DNA of 33,471 nucleotides, taken from contig CBRG010000247.1 in NCBI GenBank assembly GCA_000470535.1, positions 1 to 33,471 on the forward strand. Direction: 5' to 3'. Numbering within the stretch: position 1 is the first letter of the stretch; every line of letters begins with the position of its first letter. A model generated the notes under the pieces. It had not been told where the DNA came from. It was given only the letters and a program-made list of their open reading frames with translations, and did no database searches. Below, piece by piece: positions 7,931-15,661 of this stretch. The position numbers and the translations under genes were made by a program. The stretch comes from Streptomyces sp. AW19M42. Lineage in GTDB: Bacteria > Actinomycetota > Actinomycetes > Streptomycetales > Streptomycetaceae.

Positions 7931-10063
7931 GTGAGACGCCACACTGTTGTACGCGGTGCTGTCGCGATGACGGCGGCACTTGGAATCGGGGCGGGATTCG
8001 TGCCCCTGGCGGCCGGCGCCGGGGCTCCGGCCACCGTGGCGACCACCGGGGTCCGCGGTCTCGACTTCGCCGGTGGGCGGCTGGTCACGGCCGAGCGGAG
8101 CCCCAGTGGTGACGCGATGATCTACGAGCGCCAGGTGTCCGCCGACGGCACGACCGTGGGGGCGCGGGAAGGCCGGGCGTACGCCGGGGACCTGGCCAAC
8201 GGCGCGCACTTCAGGACGGTGCCCTGCGACATGGGCTCCTGCGTGGAGCTGGTGGCCTCGGGGCACGGGCACTTCGGTGTCGTGTTCGTCAACGGCGACA
8301 ACGCCGGCACCGAGAGCGTCCAGTTCTGGGGGCCGGGGAACTCGTACAACGGGGGCGATGTCCGCTACCCCGAGGGCACCGCGAAGATCGTGGACCTGAC
8401 AGCCCGCGCCTGGGTCGTCGACGGCGGCTCGCCCGTCAAGCAGCGGGCCGGCATGTACCCGAGCTACTACGCGACCCCCGCCCCCCTCGTCCGCAACGCC
8501 ACCGCCGCCTCCGTCTGGGGCACCTCGCTGTGGGCGGCGACTTCCGCCAAGGGCGCGCTCACCGCGACCGACATCGAGAAGAACAAGGTCGTGGAGACGG
8601 CCGCCACCGGCGCCGCCTGTGTCATCAAGGAGGTGCGCGCGGCCGGGCGCTGGGTCTACTGGAACTGCGGGACGACCGGTGCGGCCGGGGTGTACGACCG
8701 GACGGCGAAGAAGTCGTTCTCCGTGCCGTCGGGGCCCGCCCTCGTCGGTGACGGATACCTCGTCCGGCACGACAGGACCGCCGGGAAGCTGCTGCTGACC
8801 GACTTCCACACGGGCAAGGCCGCGGCTCCCCGTGCGGTGGCCGACCTGGCGGCGGGGAAGACAACCGACCAGCGCCGGCTGACCTGGGCGGTGGACAGGT
8901 TCGGCGGGGACATCGCGTACGTCGATGCCGCGAACTCCGTCCACATCGTGCCCAGCGGCGTGCCCGCGCAGCCCCTCGCGAAGATCGCCTCCGACGTCGG
9001 CGGCACCTCTGTCGACCTCAAGGGCGTGGACGGCCTGGAGGCGTGGCTCAGCACCTGGCAGTTCAACAAGCCCGTCACCTGGACGTACACCGTCAAGGAC
9101 TGGACCGGCCGCACGGTACGTACCCTCAAGGGCACCGGATCCGGCACCGAGGCGGACGTCGCCTGGAACGGCCGGACGGACGCGGGCGGATACACAGGCA
9201 ACGGCCGGCACACCTGGACCCTGAACGCGAGGGCCGAGGACGGGTCAGGGACGTACACCACCAGCGGCTCCATCGGGGTGGGCGGCGGCAAGGCGGGCTT
9301 CCACGACCAGGGCCGGTACAGCATCGGAGACCTGGTCACCCTCAACTCCTCCGGTGGGCTGACCGTCCAGTTCGGGAAGGGGGCCCCGGGCACGTTCGAC
9401 GGGAAGACCACCGGGACCGGCTGGCCCGCCGGCACGCTCGCCGTGCCGCTGGCGGACACCGGCAGCGACCGCTGCTCCGAGCTGATCGTGCGGATGCCGG
9501 GCGGCGAACTGCGCCAGTACGCCGGCCGCTGCGGCAACTCGGTGTACACGCCGGGCGGCAGCCACACCGTGATCGGCGGGGGCTGGCAGCAGTACGACGT
9601 GCTGACCTCGCCCGGCGATCTGAACGGGGACGGCCGGGCCGACCTCGTGGCCCGGCAGACGTCCACCGGCGACATGTACTTCTACGCGGGCGTGGCCGGC
9701 GGGAAGTTCGCGCCGAAGGCCAGGATCTTCACCAACTGGAAGACGTACGCCCAGATCACGGGTGTCGGCGACATCACGGGTGACGGCCGTCCCGACCTGC
9801 TCGGCCATGACCGCAAGGGCGGCCTGTGGCGTTACAACGGCCTGGGCAACGGCGGCTTCGCGCCGAGGGTGAAGGTGTTCTCGGACTGGGGGAGCTCGTA
9901 CAACCTGATGGTGGGCGTCGGCGACCTGAGCGGCGACGGCAGGAACGACATCGTCGTACGCGACAAGGCCGGGAAGCTGTACCGCAACAACGGCAACGGC
10001 AAGGGCTCGTTCGGGTCCCGTACGCAGATCGCCACGGGGTGGACGTACAAGGGGATCTTCTGA
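7931..10063 (+). CDS. Secreted FG-GAP/VCBS repeat protein
   Basis: A 710-aa exported protein. I placed the start at GTG 7931 because GGGAGGGG lies just upstream; an in-frame ATG at 7898 has no ribosome site. An Arg-rich N-terminus and a hydrophobic core ending AAGAGA form a signal peptide. The middle part resembles a beta-propeller-like domain, then an Ig/FlgD-like segment (VTWTYTVKDWTGRTVRTL, about residues 375-450). The C-terminus holds three FG-GAP/VCBS repeats with calcium-binding DxNxDGxxD loops beginning at D563, D614 and D665, exactly 51 residues apart. No catalytic residues are evident, so a binding or adhesion role is likely. A lone -10-like TAAAGT occurs at 7813-7818. Confidence 0.85.
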   Translation: MRRHTVVRGAVAMTAALGIGAGFVPLAAGAGAPATVATTGVRGLDFAGGRLVTAERSPSGDAMIYERQVSADGTTVGAREGRAYAGDLANGAHFRTVPCDMGSCVELVASGHGHFGVVFVNGDNAGTESVQFWGPGNSYNGGDVRYPEGTAKIVDLTARAWVVDGGSPVKQRAGMYPSYYATPAPLVRNATAASVWGTSLWAATSAKGALTATDIEKNKVVETAATGAACVIKEVRAAGRWVYWNCGTTGAAGVYDRTAKKSFSVPSGPALVGDGYLVRHDRTAGKLLLTDFHTGKAAAPRAVADLAAGKTTDQRRLTWAVDRFGGDIAYVDAANSVHIVPSGVPAQPLAKIASDVGGTSVDLKGVDGLEAWLSTWQFNKPVTWTYTVKDWTGRTVRTLKGTGSGTEADVAWNGRTDAGGYTGNGRHTWTLNARAEDGSGTYTTSGSIGVGGGKAGFHDQGRYSIGDLVTLNSSGGLTVQFGKGAPGTFDGKTTGTGWPAGTLAVPLADTGSDRCSELIVRMPGGELRQYAGRCGNSVYTPGGSHTVIGGGWQQYDVLTSPGDLNGDGRADLVARQTSTGDMYFYAGVAGGKFAPKARIFTNWKTYAQITGVGDITGDGRPDLLGHDRKGGLWRYNGLGNGGFAPRVKVFSDWGSSYNLMVGVGDLSGDGRNDIVVRDKAGKLYRNNGNGKGSFGSRTQIATGWTYKGIF

Positions 10064-10085
10064 GGGGCTGACGGGCTCCAGCCCC
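10064..10085 (+). terminator. Weak hairpin after the FG-GAP gene
   Basis: A 7-bp stem GGGGCTG/CAGCCCC (10064-10070 with 10079-10085) with an 8-nt loop directly follows the stop. It is short and has no U-tract, so it may only reduce read-through into the permease gene 54 bp further on. Confidence 0.35.
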
Positions 10086-10139
10086 GAGGGGGCGGCGACC
10101 GGTGCATGTCGTGCCCCCGGCGAGGGAATCGCTGGGGGC

Positions 10140-11705
10140 ATGACAAACAATCCCCGTGGTGCCCCGTCCGGGAAGCCCAGCCCGACCGAGCCCCCGGCCG
10201 CTTCCGCGCCTCCCGGGCCGTCCGGCTCCGACGAGGAGCGGCTGGCCGAACTCGGCTACACGCAGGTGCTCGCCCGCCGGATGTCGGCGTTCTCCAACTA
10301 CGCGGTCTCGTTCACGATCATCTCGGTGCTCTCCGGCTGCCTGACGCTGTACCTGTTCGGCATGAACACCGGCGGCCCGGTCCTGATCACCTGGGGCTGG
10401 GTCGGCGTCGGGCTGATGACGTTGTTCGTCGGGCTCGCGATGGCCGAGATCTGTTCGGCCTACCCGACCTCCGCGGGACTCTACTTCTGGGCCCACCGGC
10501 TGGCCCCGCCGCGCTCGGCGGCGGCATGGGCCTGGTTCACGGGCTGGTTCAACGTGCTCGGTCAGGTCGCGGTGACCGCCGGGATCGACTTCGGGGCGGC
10601 GTCGTTCCTGGGCGCGTACCTGAACCTCCAGTTCGATTTCGGGATCACGCCCGGCCGCACGATCCTCCTCTTCGCCGCGATCCTGTTCCTGCACGGCCTG
10701 CTGAACACCTTCGGGGTGCGGATCGTCGCGATCCTCAACAGCGTCAGCGTGTGGTGGCACGTGCTCGGCGTCGCGGTCATCGTCGGCGCGCTCACCTTCG
10801 TACCGGACCATCATCAGTCGGCGTCGTTCGTCTTCACGGAGTTCGTGAACAACACCGGCTGGGGCAGCGGGTTCTACGTGGTGATGATCGGGCTGCTGAT
10901 GGCCCAGTACACCTTCACCGGGTACGACGCCTCCGCCCATATGACCGAGGAGACGCATGACGCCGCGACGGCGGGCCCGCGCGGCATCGTCCAGTCGATC
11001 TGGACCTCCTGGATCGCCGGCTTCGTCCTCCTCCTCGGCTTCACCTTCGCCATCCAGTCCTACGACGGAGCCCTCGCCTCCCCGACCGGCGCCCCGCCCG
11101 CCCAGATCCTCCTGGACGCCCTGGGCGCCACCACGGGCAAGCTGCTGCTCCTGGTGGTGATCGGCGCACAGCTCTTCTGCGGAATGGCGTCCGTGACCGC
11201 CAACAGCCGCATGATCTACGCGTTCTCCCGGGACGGCGCCCTCCCGTTCTCCCGCGTCTGGCACACGGTCAGCCCCCGCACCCGCACCCCCGTGGCAGCG
11301 GTCTGGCTGGCCGCCGCCGGCGCGCTGGTGCTGGGCCTGCCGTACCTGATCAACGTCACCGCGTACGCGGCCGTCACCTCCATCGCGGTGATCGGCCTCT
11401 ACATCGCGTACGCCATACCCACCCTGCTCCGCCTCCTGCGCGGCGACGACTTCCGGCGCGGCCCCTGGCACCTGGGCCGCTGGTCCCGGCCCATCGGCAT
11501 CGTCGCGGTGGTGTGGGTGGCCGTCATCACGGTGCTCTTCATGCTGCCCCAGGTCTCACCCGTCACCTGGGAGACCTTCAACTACGCCCCGATCGCCGTC
11601 CTGGTGGTGCTCGGCTTCGCCGCCACCTGGTGGCTGGCCTCGGCCCGTCACTGGTTCCTCAATCCGGATCACAAGCGCACGATCGCCCGCAATACGCCCC
11701 GCTGA
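10140..11705 (+). CDS. APC-superfamily amino acid permease
   Basis: A 521-aa transporter with a Pro/Ser-rich cytoplasmic N-terminus (about 45 residues) and about 12 hydrophobic helices. Sequence features such as the first helix ending FGMNTGGP, the loop EICSAYPTSAGLYFW, and TGYDASAHMTEET place it in the amino acid/GABA/choline branch of the APC superfamily (bacterial relatives of yeast Uga4/Bat-type permeases). It should import or exchange an amino acid or GABA by cation coupling; the substrate cannot be read from sequence. ATG 10140 is preceded by a G-rich stretch acting as a ribosome site. It is probably monocistronic, followed by tRNA-Lys. Confidence 0.88.
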   Translation: MTNNPRGAPSGKPSPTEPPAASAPPGPSGSDEERLAELGYTQVLARRMSAFSNYAVSFTIISVLSGCLTLYLFGMNTGGPVLITWGWVGVGLMTLFVGLAMAEICSAYPTSAGLYFWAHRLAPPRSAAAWAWFTGWFNVLGQVAVTAGIDFGAASFLGAYLNLQFDFGITPGRTILLFAAILFLHGLLNTFGVRIVAILNSVSVWWHVLGVAVIVGALTFVPDHHQSASFVFTEFVNNTGWGSGFYVVMIGLLMAQYTFTGYDASAHMTEETHDAATAGPRGIVQSIWTSWIAGFVLLLGFTFAIQSYDGALASPTGAPPAQILLDALGATTGKLLLLVVIGAQLFCGMASVTANSRMIYAFSRDGALPFSRVWHTVSPRTRTPVAAVWLAAAGALVLGLPYLINVTAYAAVTSIAVIGLYIAYAIPTLLRLLRGDDFRRGPWHLGRWSRPIGIVAVVWVAVITVLFMLPQVSPVTWETFNYAPIAVLVVLGFAATWWLASARHWFLNPDHKRTIARNTPR

Positions 11706-11772
11706 CCGAAACGCCTCCACGATGACGGGGCCCGGCAACCGATACCCGATCGGCGGCCGGGTCGCGGCGGGC

Positions 11773-11778
11773 TATGCT
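11773..11778 (+). promoter_or_regulatory. -10 box for tRNA-Lys
   Basis: TATGCT lies 18 bp before the mature tRNA 5' end, a good TANNNT match in otherwise G+C-rich DNA. The -35 region at about 11750 is poor. Confidence 0.45.
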
Positions 11779-11796
11779 CGGGGGGTGATTTGCCGG

Positions 11797-11870
11797 GGGC
11801 CGTTAGCTCAATTGGTCAGAGCAGCGGACTTTTAATCCGTTGGTTGTGGGTTCGAGTCCCACACGGCCTA
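11797..11870 (+). tRNA. tRNA-Lys (TTT)
   Basis: Cloverleaf with acceptor GGGCCGT paired to ACGGCCT (G1-T72 wobble) and discriminator A. The anticodon loop CTTTTAA gives TTT, and the T-arm has GGTTCGAGTCC. CCA is not encoded. A strong hairpin follows at 11911. Confidence 0.95.
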
Positions 11871-11910
11871 CCTCTGGCGGGGCGGGGTTTCCCCTGTGAC
11901 CTGCTCTTCA

Positions 11911-11942
11911 GTGCCTCGACCGGCTTCGGCCGGTCGAGGCAC
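11911..11942. terminator. Terminator between tRNA-Lys and flavoprotein gene
   Basis: A perfect 14-bp stem (11911-11924 with 11929-11942) capped by a TTCG tetraloop closed by C-G, followed by TTCGTCTTT. It sits between the convergent tRNA-Lys and flavoprotein genes and can serve both. Confidence 0.85.
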
Positions 11943-12014
11943 TTCGTCTTTCTCGGCCTCTTGAGGGGGCAGCCCGGGCCCGGCGCGGCAGACGCTGCCC
12001 GGGCCCGGCGCTCA

Positions 12015-12575
12015 TCAGGCCGGCGCGGACAGTTTGGGGGCGAGCAGCTCCAGCGCCTCTTCCCAGCGGTACTGGTCCGCCCCGCCGTCGGCCTTCGGCT
12101 TGTGGGGCTCGTACGACGAACCGATCAGGACGCCCATCTCGCGCAGCCGCTCCAGGCTCTGGCTGTATGCGGGGTGGGCGGCCTGCGCCGAGTTCAGGTA
12201 GGGCATGACGGCAGTAGGGATGCCGAAGCCGTACGCCTCGCACAGGATGCCCAGCGCCAGGGTGTCCGAGATCCCGGCAGCCCATTTGTTGATCGTGTTG
12301 AAGGTGGCCGGGGCCACCGCGATGGCGTCGGCGGGCGGCAGCGGGCGTGGGTCGCCGGGCGAGCGCCAGGCCGAGCGGATCGGGTAGCCGGTCTGTGCCT
12401 CGACCGCCTCCGCGTCGATGAAGCGGAGGGCTAGCGGGGTGGCGACGACGCCCACATCCCAGTGCGCCTTCTGGGCCGCGGCGATCAGGATGCCGACGTC
12501 GCCGGCGATGCCGGAGGCGCACACGACGACGTAGAGGAAGGGCTTCTTGGCCCGTCGGTCTGGCTGATCACTCAC
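12015..12575 (-). CDS. Flavoprotein family protein (PPC decarboxylase-like fold)
   Basis: A 186-aa protein of the Flavoprotein (PF02441) family, which includes phosphopantothenoylcysteine decarboxylase and UbiX/EpiD-type FMN enzymes. The N-terminal Rossmann-like strand YVVVCASGIAGD and the segment APATFNTINKWAAGISDTLA match the FMN-binding elements of the family. The start is placed at GTG 12575 (SDQPDRRAKKPF) because GGGAG lies about 6 nt upstream. The frame is open to ATG 12653, which would add 26 residues with C-x-x-C, but no ribosome site precedes it. The substrate is unknown, and it is not fused to a CoaB domain, so it is not the housekeeping CoaBC. Confidence 0.82.
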   Translation of the reverse strand: MSDQPDRRAKKPFLYVVVCASGIAGDVGILIAAAQKAHWDVGVVATPLALRFIDAEAVEAQTGYPIRSAWRSPGDPRPLPPADAIAVAPATFNTINKWAAGISDTLALGILCEAYGFGIPTAVMPYLNSAQAAHPAYSQSLERLREMGVLIGSSYEPHKPKADGGADQYRWEEALELLAPKLSAPA

Positions 12576-13086
12576 GCGGGGCTCCCAGTTGACGTCTGAA
12601 GCGGTGCAGTTGAGGCAGCGTACGTCGGCGGTCACGGGCATGTGGTGGCGCATGAGGGGTCGGGCGGTCCAGGGCGACGCCCGCGTCAGGGAAGACGTCC
12701 GCCGCTGTCATTGGACGGCCTGAGGGCAGCGACAAGGCCGGGGGCGCCCGAGGCGACCAACACGAGGTCGCCAGTACGGATCGCCGCCCATTCGACTGGA
12801 AGCCGGGGCCGGCCCAGGGCGTAGCCGCGGTTGTTCGTCTGAGAGGCCCAGGAAGACCTCTCCTCGTGTCGTAACTCATCGCCCGCCGGCCCCCCGTACG
12901 GGGGCAGCCCCCCGGCCCCGCCCTGCGGACAGCGCGTCGGCACATCGGGGGGAACGCCGGATGGGCCGGTCCCCGCCTCGCTGGTGGGATGGTCCTCCGC
13001 CACCCGTTCCGGGGCGCGGCAGCAGCGGGCCACGGTATGAACGGCCCCTCGGTGCGCGGGCGGAACCGAACTGAAGAAGGGTCATT
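12576..13086. other. 511-bp region without a confirmed gene
   Basis: Between the flavoprotein and serine hydrolase starts. The part at 12686-12840 (minus) has coding-like third-position bias without a start codon; see the separate entry. The rest holds only G+C-rich shadow frames. Promoters for both divergent neighbours should lie here, but I found no convincing boxes. Confidence 0.5.
12686..12838 (-). pseudogene. Coding-like fragment, possible gene remnant
   Basis: On the minus strand an open frame running from the QTNNRGYALGRPRL segment to the TGA at 12686-12688 has mostly G or C in third position. It reads like a real protein tail (VEWAAIRTGDLVLVASGAPG). No ATG, GTG or TTG start lies within a sensible distance in this frame, and a purine-rich GAGGAGAGG sits upstream in a position that would suit a start that is missing. 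It may be the residue of a small gene upstream of the flavoprotein, or chance. I do not recognise the family. Confidence 0.3.
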
Positions 13087-14253
13087 ATGTTCGCGCTACG
13101 CAGGAGCCGGCGAGGCAGGCTCGTCCTGACCGGCTTGGCGGCCGTCCTCCTCACCGTCTCGACGGGGCTGACGGCGGCAGCGGGTGAGCAGCGGGCCGAT
13201 CCGCTGCGACGGGCCGATCCGCTCCAACGGGAGGTGGACGCGATCCATGCCTCCGGGGCGGTTGGCACGCTTGCCGAGGTGACGTCACCGGGCGCACACG
13301 ACACCGCGCGCGCCGGAACGGCCGAGTCGGGGACCGGGAAGCCGATGCCGCAGAACGGCAGGTTCCGGATCGGCAGCGCCACCAAGACCTTCACCGCCAC
13401 GCTGGTGTTGCAACTCGTGGGCGAGGGGCGGATGTCGCTGGAGGACACCGTCGAGCGCTGGCTGCCGGGAGTGGTCCGGGGCCATGGCAACGACGGCAGG
13501 CAGGTGACCGTACGGCAGTTGCTGCAGCACACCAGCGGCATCCCCGACGTGCTGCCGGAGATAGCGGCGTTGCACAGTGCTGCCGGATACCGGGCCGAGC
13601 GGTTCCGCACCTATGCGCCGGAGGAGTTGGTGGGGCTGGCCATGCGCGATTCGCGCGAGTTCACACCCGGCACGGACTGGTCGTACTCCAACACCAACTA
13701 CGTTCTCGCCGCGATGATCATCCGTGAGGTGACGGGCCGCAGTTGGGCACATGAGCTGAACGACCGCATCATCCGTCCGCTGGGCCTCAGGGGCACCAGC
13801 GCGCCCGGCCTCTTCCCCTTCGTCCCGGGGCCGCACGCCCGGAGCTACGCCTATTACGGCACCGGCACCGGCACCGATGTCACGGTGCTCAATCCGAGCA
13901 TGGGCGTCGGCTCCGGTTCGGTCATCAGCACCACTCACGACCTGAACCGCTTCTACGCCGCACTGCTCGGCGGCCGTCTGCTGGCTCCGGCGCAGCTCGA
14001 CGAGATGACGACCACCGTGGACGCGCCCGAGCTGGGGGTGCGGTACGGGCTCGGCCTGGGCGAGCTCCCGCTGCCCTGCGGCGGCAGCTACTTCGGGCAC
14101 CCGGGCGAACTGCTGGGCTACCACACCTGGAGCGGCGTCACCCGGGACGGCACCCGGACCGCCGTCGTGTACGTCACCAGCGACGGCGGGCCGCACATGC
14201 AGAAGACCATGAGCACCCTGGTGGAGAAGGCGTTGTGCCGGACCCGTTCCTGA
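13087..14253 (+). CDS. Secreted serine hydrolase, beta-lactamase/DD-carboxypeptidase family
   Basis: A 388-aa exported penicillin-recognising-type serine hydrolase. A signal peptide is clear (RRSRRGRLVLTGLAAVLLTVSTGLTAAAG). The catalytic motifs are S97-A-T-K100 (nucleophile and general base) and Y200-S-N202. The third motif is H338-P-G, where many relatives have H-x-G or K-T-G. Other family signatures are LLQHTSGIPD and GSVISTTHDLNRF. Likely activity is D-alanyl-D-alanine carboxypeptidase or an esterase-like hydrolase; the sequence alone does not decide. The ATG has AAGGG 5 nt upstream. It stands alone and ends before a terminator facing the SHOCT gene. Confidence 0.9.
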   Translation: MFALRRSRRGRLVLTGLAAVLLTVSTGLTAAAGEQRADPLRRADPLQREVDAIHASGAVGTLAEVTSPGAHDTARAGTAESGTGKPMPQNGRFRIGSATKTFTATLVLQLVGEGRMSLEDTVERWLPGVVRGHGNDGRQVTVRQLLQHTSGIPDVLPEIAALHSAAGYRAERFRTYAPEELVGLAMRDSREFTPGTDWSYSNTNYVLAAMIIREVTGRSWAHELNDRIIRPLGLRGTSAPGLFPFVPGPHARSYAYYGTGTGTDVTVLNPSMGVGSGSVISTTHDLNRFYAALLGGRLLAPAQLDEMTTTVDAPELGVRYGLGLGELPLPCGGSYFGHPGELLGYHTWSGVTRDGTRTAVVYVTSDGGPHMQKTMSTLVEKALCRTRS

Positions 14254-14347
14254 GATCAGACCGGTCAGCCTGTTTTTTTCGACGGTATCCGGGGCTCGCG
14301 GGGCGGTCCTCGGGGATGCCTGCGTGCGGCTGGGGGCGATATAACGC

Positions 14348-14373
14348 CGGTGCGGGCTCCGGCACCCGCACCG
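14348..14373. terminator. Hairpin between convergent serine hydrolase and SHOCT genes
   Basis: A 9-bp stem CGGTGCGGG/CCCGCACCG (14348-14356 with 14365-14373) with an 8-nt loop, followed by a long GC-rich stretch. It lies 94 bp after one stop and 18 bp after the other. A run of seven T at 14272-14278 lies nearer the hydrolase stop. Confidence 0.5.
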
Positions 14374-14391
14374 CGCGGCGCGGCGCGGTGG

Positions 14392-14802
14392 TCAGACCAG
14401 AAGCTTCGTCTTCGCCTGTCGGTACTCCTCGTCCGTGATCGCGCCCTTGTCCTTGAGGCCGGCCAGTTTCGCCAGGTCCTCCACATGGTTGCTCTTCGTC
14501 GCGCCGCCGCCCGCGTCCGCTCCCGCGGCGTCCCTCACGTACGCCTTGAAGGCCGCATCCCGTTCCTTCGCCTCTTTCGCGTCACGCGCTCCCATGGACC
14601 TGCCGCGAGCGATCACGTAGATCAGGACGCCCAGATACGGCAGCACGAGGGTCAGGACCAGCCACCCCGCCTTGGCCCATCCGCCCAGGTCGTGGCTGCG
14701 GAAGATGTCCATGATCACGCGGAAGAGGAGGAACAGCCACATGATCCAGAGGAAGAACCAGAGCATCGTCCAGAACAGGTTGAGCAAGGGGTAGTCGTCC
14801 AT
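14392..14802 (-). CDS. PLDc_N/SHOCT-domain small membrane protein
   Basis: A 136-aa protein with two hydrophobic helices (about 7-32 and 43-66), matching the PLDc_N (phospholipase D nuclease N-terminal) module, which is a membrane anchor without catalytic residues. The C-terminus has a SHOCT motif (LAKLAGLKDKGAITDEEYRQAK, about 110-134), a short module often found at the ends of oligomeric or membrane proteins. Such proteins are common in Streptomyces and their role is unknown. ATG 14802 is preceded by GGAG. It is monocistronic and convergent with the serine hydrolase. Confidence 0.88.
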   Translation of the reverse strand: MDDYPLLNLFWTMLWFFLWIMWLFLLFRVIMDIFRSHDLGGWAKAGWLVLTLVLPYLGVLIYVIARGRSMGARDAKEAKERDAAFKAYVRDAAGADAGGGATKSNHVEDLAKLAGLKDKGAITDEEYRQAKTKLLV

Positions 14803-14924
14803 CGTCCACTCCAGGGAGCCGCGCCGAATGGGTGAATACGAAGTAATTCATACCATTGCATTTCGGACTTCGCGCGGCGGGTTGCGCACGCGGTCCCTGC
14901 GGGGATACGGAGTGGCGCGGCGGG

Positions 14925-15263
14925 CTACTTCTCGGGTACGGAGGCGGGAACGGACACGGAGACAGGGGCGGGGGCCGGTGCGGGCGGAGTCGCCTCGACC
15001 GTCTCGGTGGGCGCGGGAGCCGTTGACGTCGACAGCGCGGCAACCGCCGCCTCCGCGCGTGTGGCCGAGAAGACCTTGCGGTGGTGCGCGAGGATTCCGA
15101 TGAAGCCTGCGAGGAAGCCGCTGACCAGTCCGGATGCCGCGATGAGAGACCGGGAGCAGCTTGCGGGCACGGTGAAACGCGCGCCCCCGGCTCTGCTCGC
15201 ACGGGCAGCCCACCGGTCCGGGGGATGCAGCAGATACCTTGCGGCAGAACACGCTTCCCCCAC
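14925..15263 (-). CDS. Hypothetical small membrane protein (uncertain)
   Basis: The C-terminal 75 codons show strong third-position G/C bias and encode a hydrophobic helix (LIAASGLVSGFLAGFIGIL) followed by HHRKVFS and a Ser/Thr/Ala/Pro-rich tail ending VPEK. That pattern suggests a short membrane-anchored protein. The start is unsettled: GTG 15263 gives 112 aa, while GTG 15173 gives a shorter form; neither has a good ribosome site. I do not recognise the family. It could still be a G+C-rich shadow, but no better gene lies opposite. Confidence 0.4.
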   Translation of the reverse strand: MGEACSAARYLLHPPDRWAARASRAGGARFTVPASCSRSLIAASGLVSGFLAGFIGILAHHRKVFSATRAEAAVAALSTSTAPAPTETVEATPPAPAPAPVSVSVPASVPEK

Positions 15264-15388
15264 AAGGTCTTCTCGTTTTAGCCACGTTGACGTTTTCGGC
15301 GCGGTCGGTGAGCGCTCAGACGGTGGGTGAGGAGTGCGGGGTTGCCGGTGAGGAGCGCGGGATGGTCATGAGTGCGTCGAACATGCCG

Positions 15389-15394
15389 TAGAGT
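15389..15394 (+). promoter_or_regulatory. -10 box for tRNA-fMet
   Basis: TAGAGT (TANNNT) lies 12 bp before the mature 5' end of the initiator tRNA. The -35 region is weak. The spacing would put the transcript start almost at the tRNA end. Confidence 0.4.
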
Positions 15395-15406
15395 TGTGTT
15401 TACCGA

Positions 15407-15480
15407 CGCGGGGTGGAGCAGCTCGGTAGCTCGCTGGGCTCATAACCCAGAGGTCGCAGGTTCAAATCCTGTCCCCGCTA
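15407..15480 (+). tRNA. Initiator tRNA-fMet (CAT)
   Basis: The anticodon loop CTCATAA gives CAT. Initiator features are present: a mismatched first pair (C1 against T72) and three G-C pairs at the base of the anticodon stem (GGG/CCC). The acceptor is CGCGGGG/CCCCGCT and the discriminator A. CCA is not encoded. A perfect hairpin follows. Confidence 0.95.
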
Positions 15481-15486
15481 CTGAAG

Positions 15487-15525
15487 AATCAGACCCGGCA
15501 CGCATCACGCGTGCCGGGTCTGATT
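15487..15525 (+). terminator. Terminator of tRNA-fMet
   Basis: A perfect 17-bp inverted repeat (15487-15503 with 15509-15525) with a 5-nt loop, followed by CGTTT. It begins 7 nt after the tRNA 3' end. Confidence 0.88.
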
Positions 15526-15650
15526 CGTTTCCGTACGGGTCGCGCCGCGTGCGTCATCCCATTGGCCGTCGAGGACTCGCCCGGTGACCGTGCTCCGGGA
15601 AATCTGGGAGTGGTGCGCGGTACCGTCCGCGGCCCTGAGCGCACCGGGCA

Positions 15651-15656
15651 GGAGAG
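15651..15656 (+). promoter_or_regulatory. Ribosome binding site fixing the phosphatase start
   Basis: GGAGAG lies 5 nt before GTG 15662. The frame is open upstream to GTG 15584, but that start has no comparable site. Confidence 0.65.
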
Positions 15657-15661
15657 CAAAG

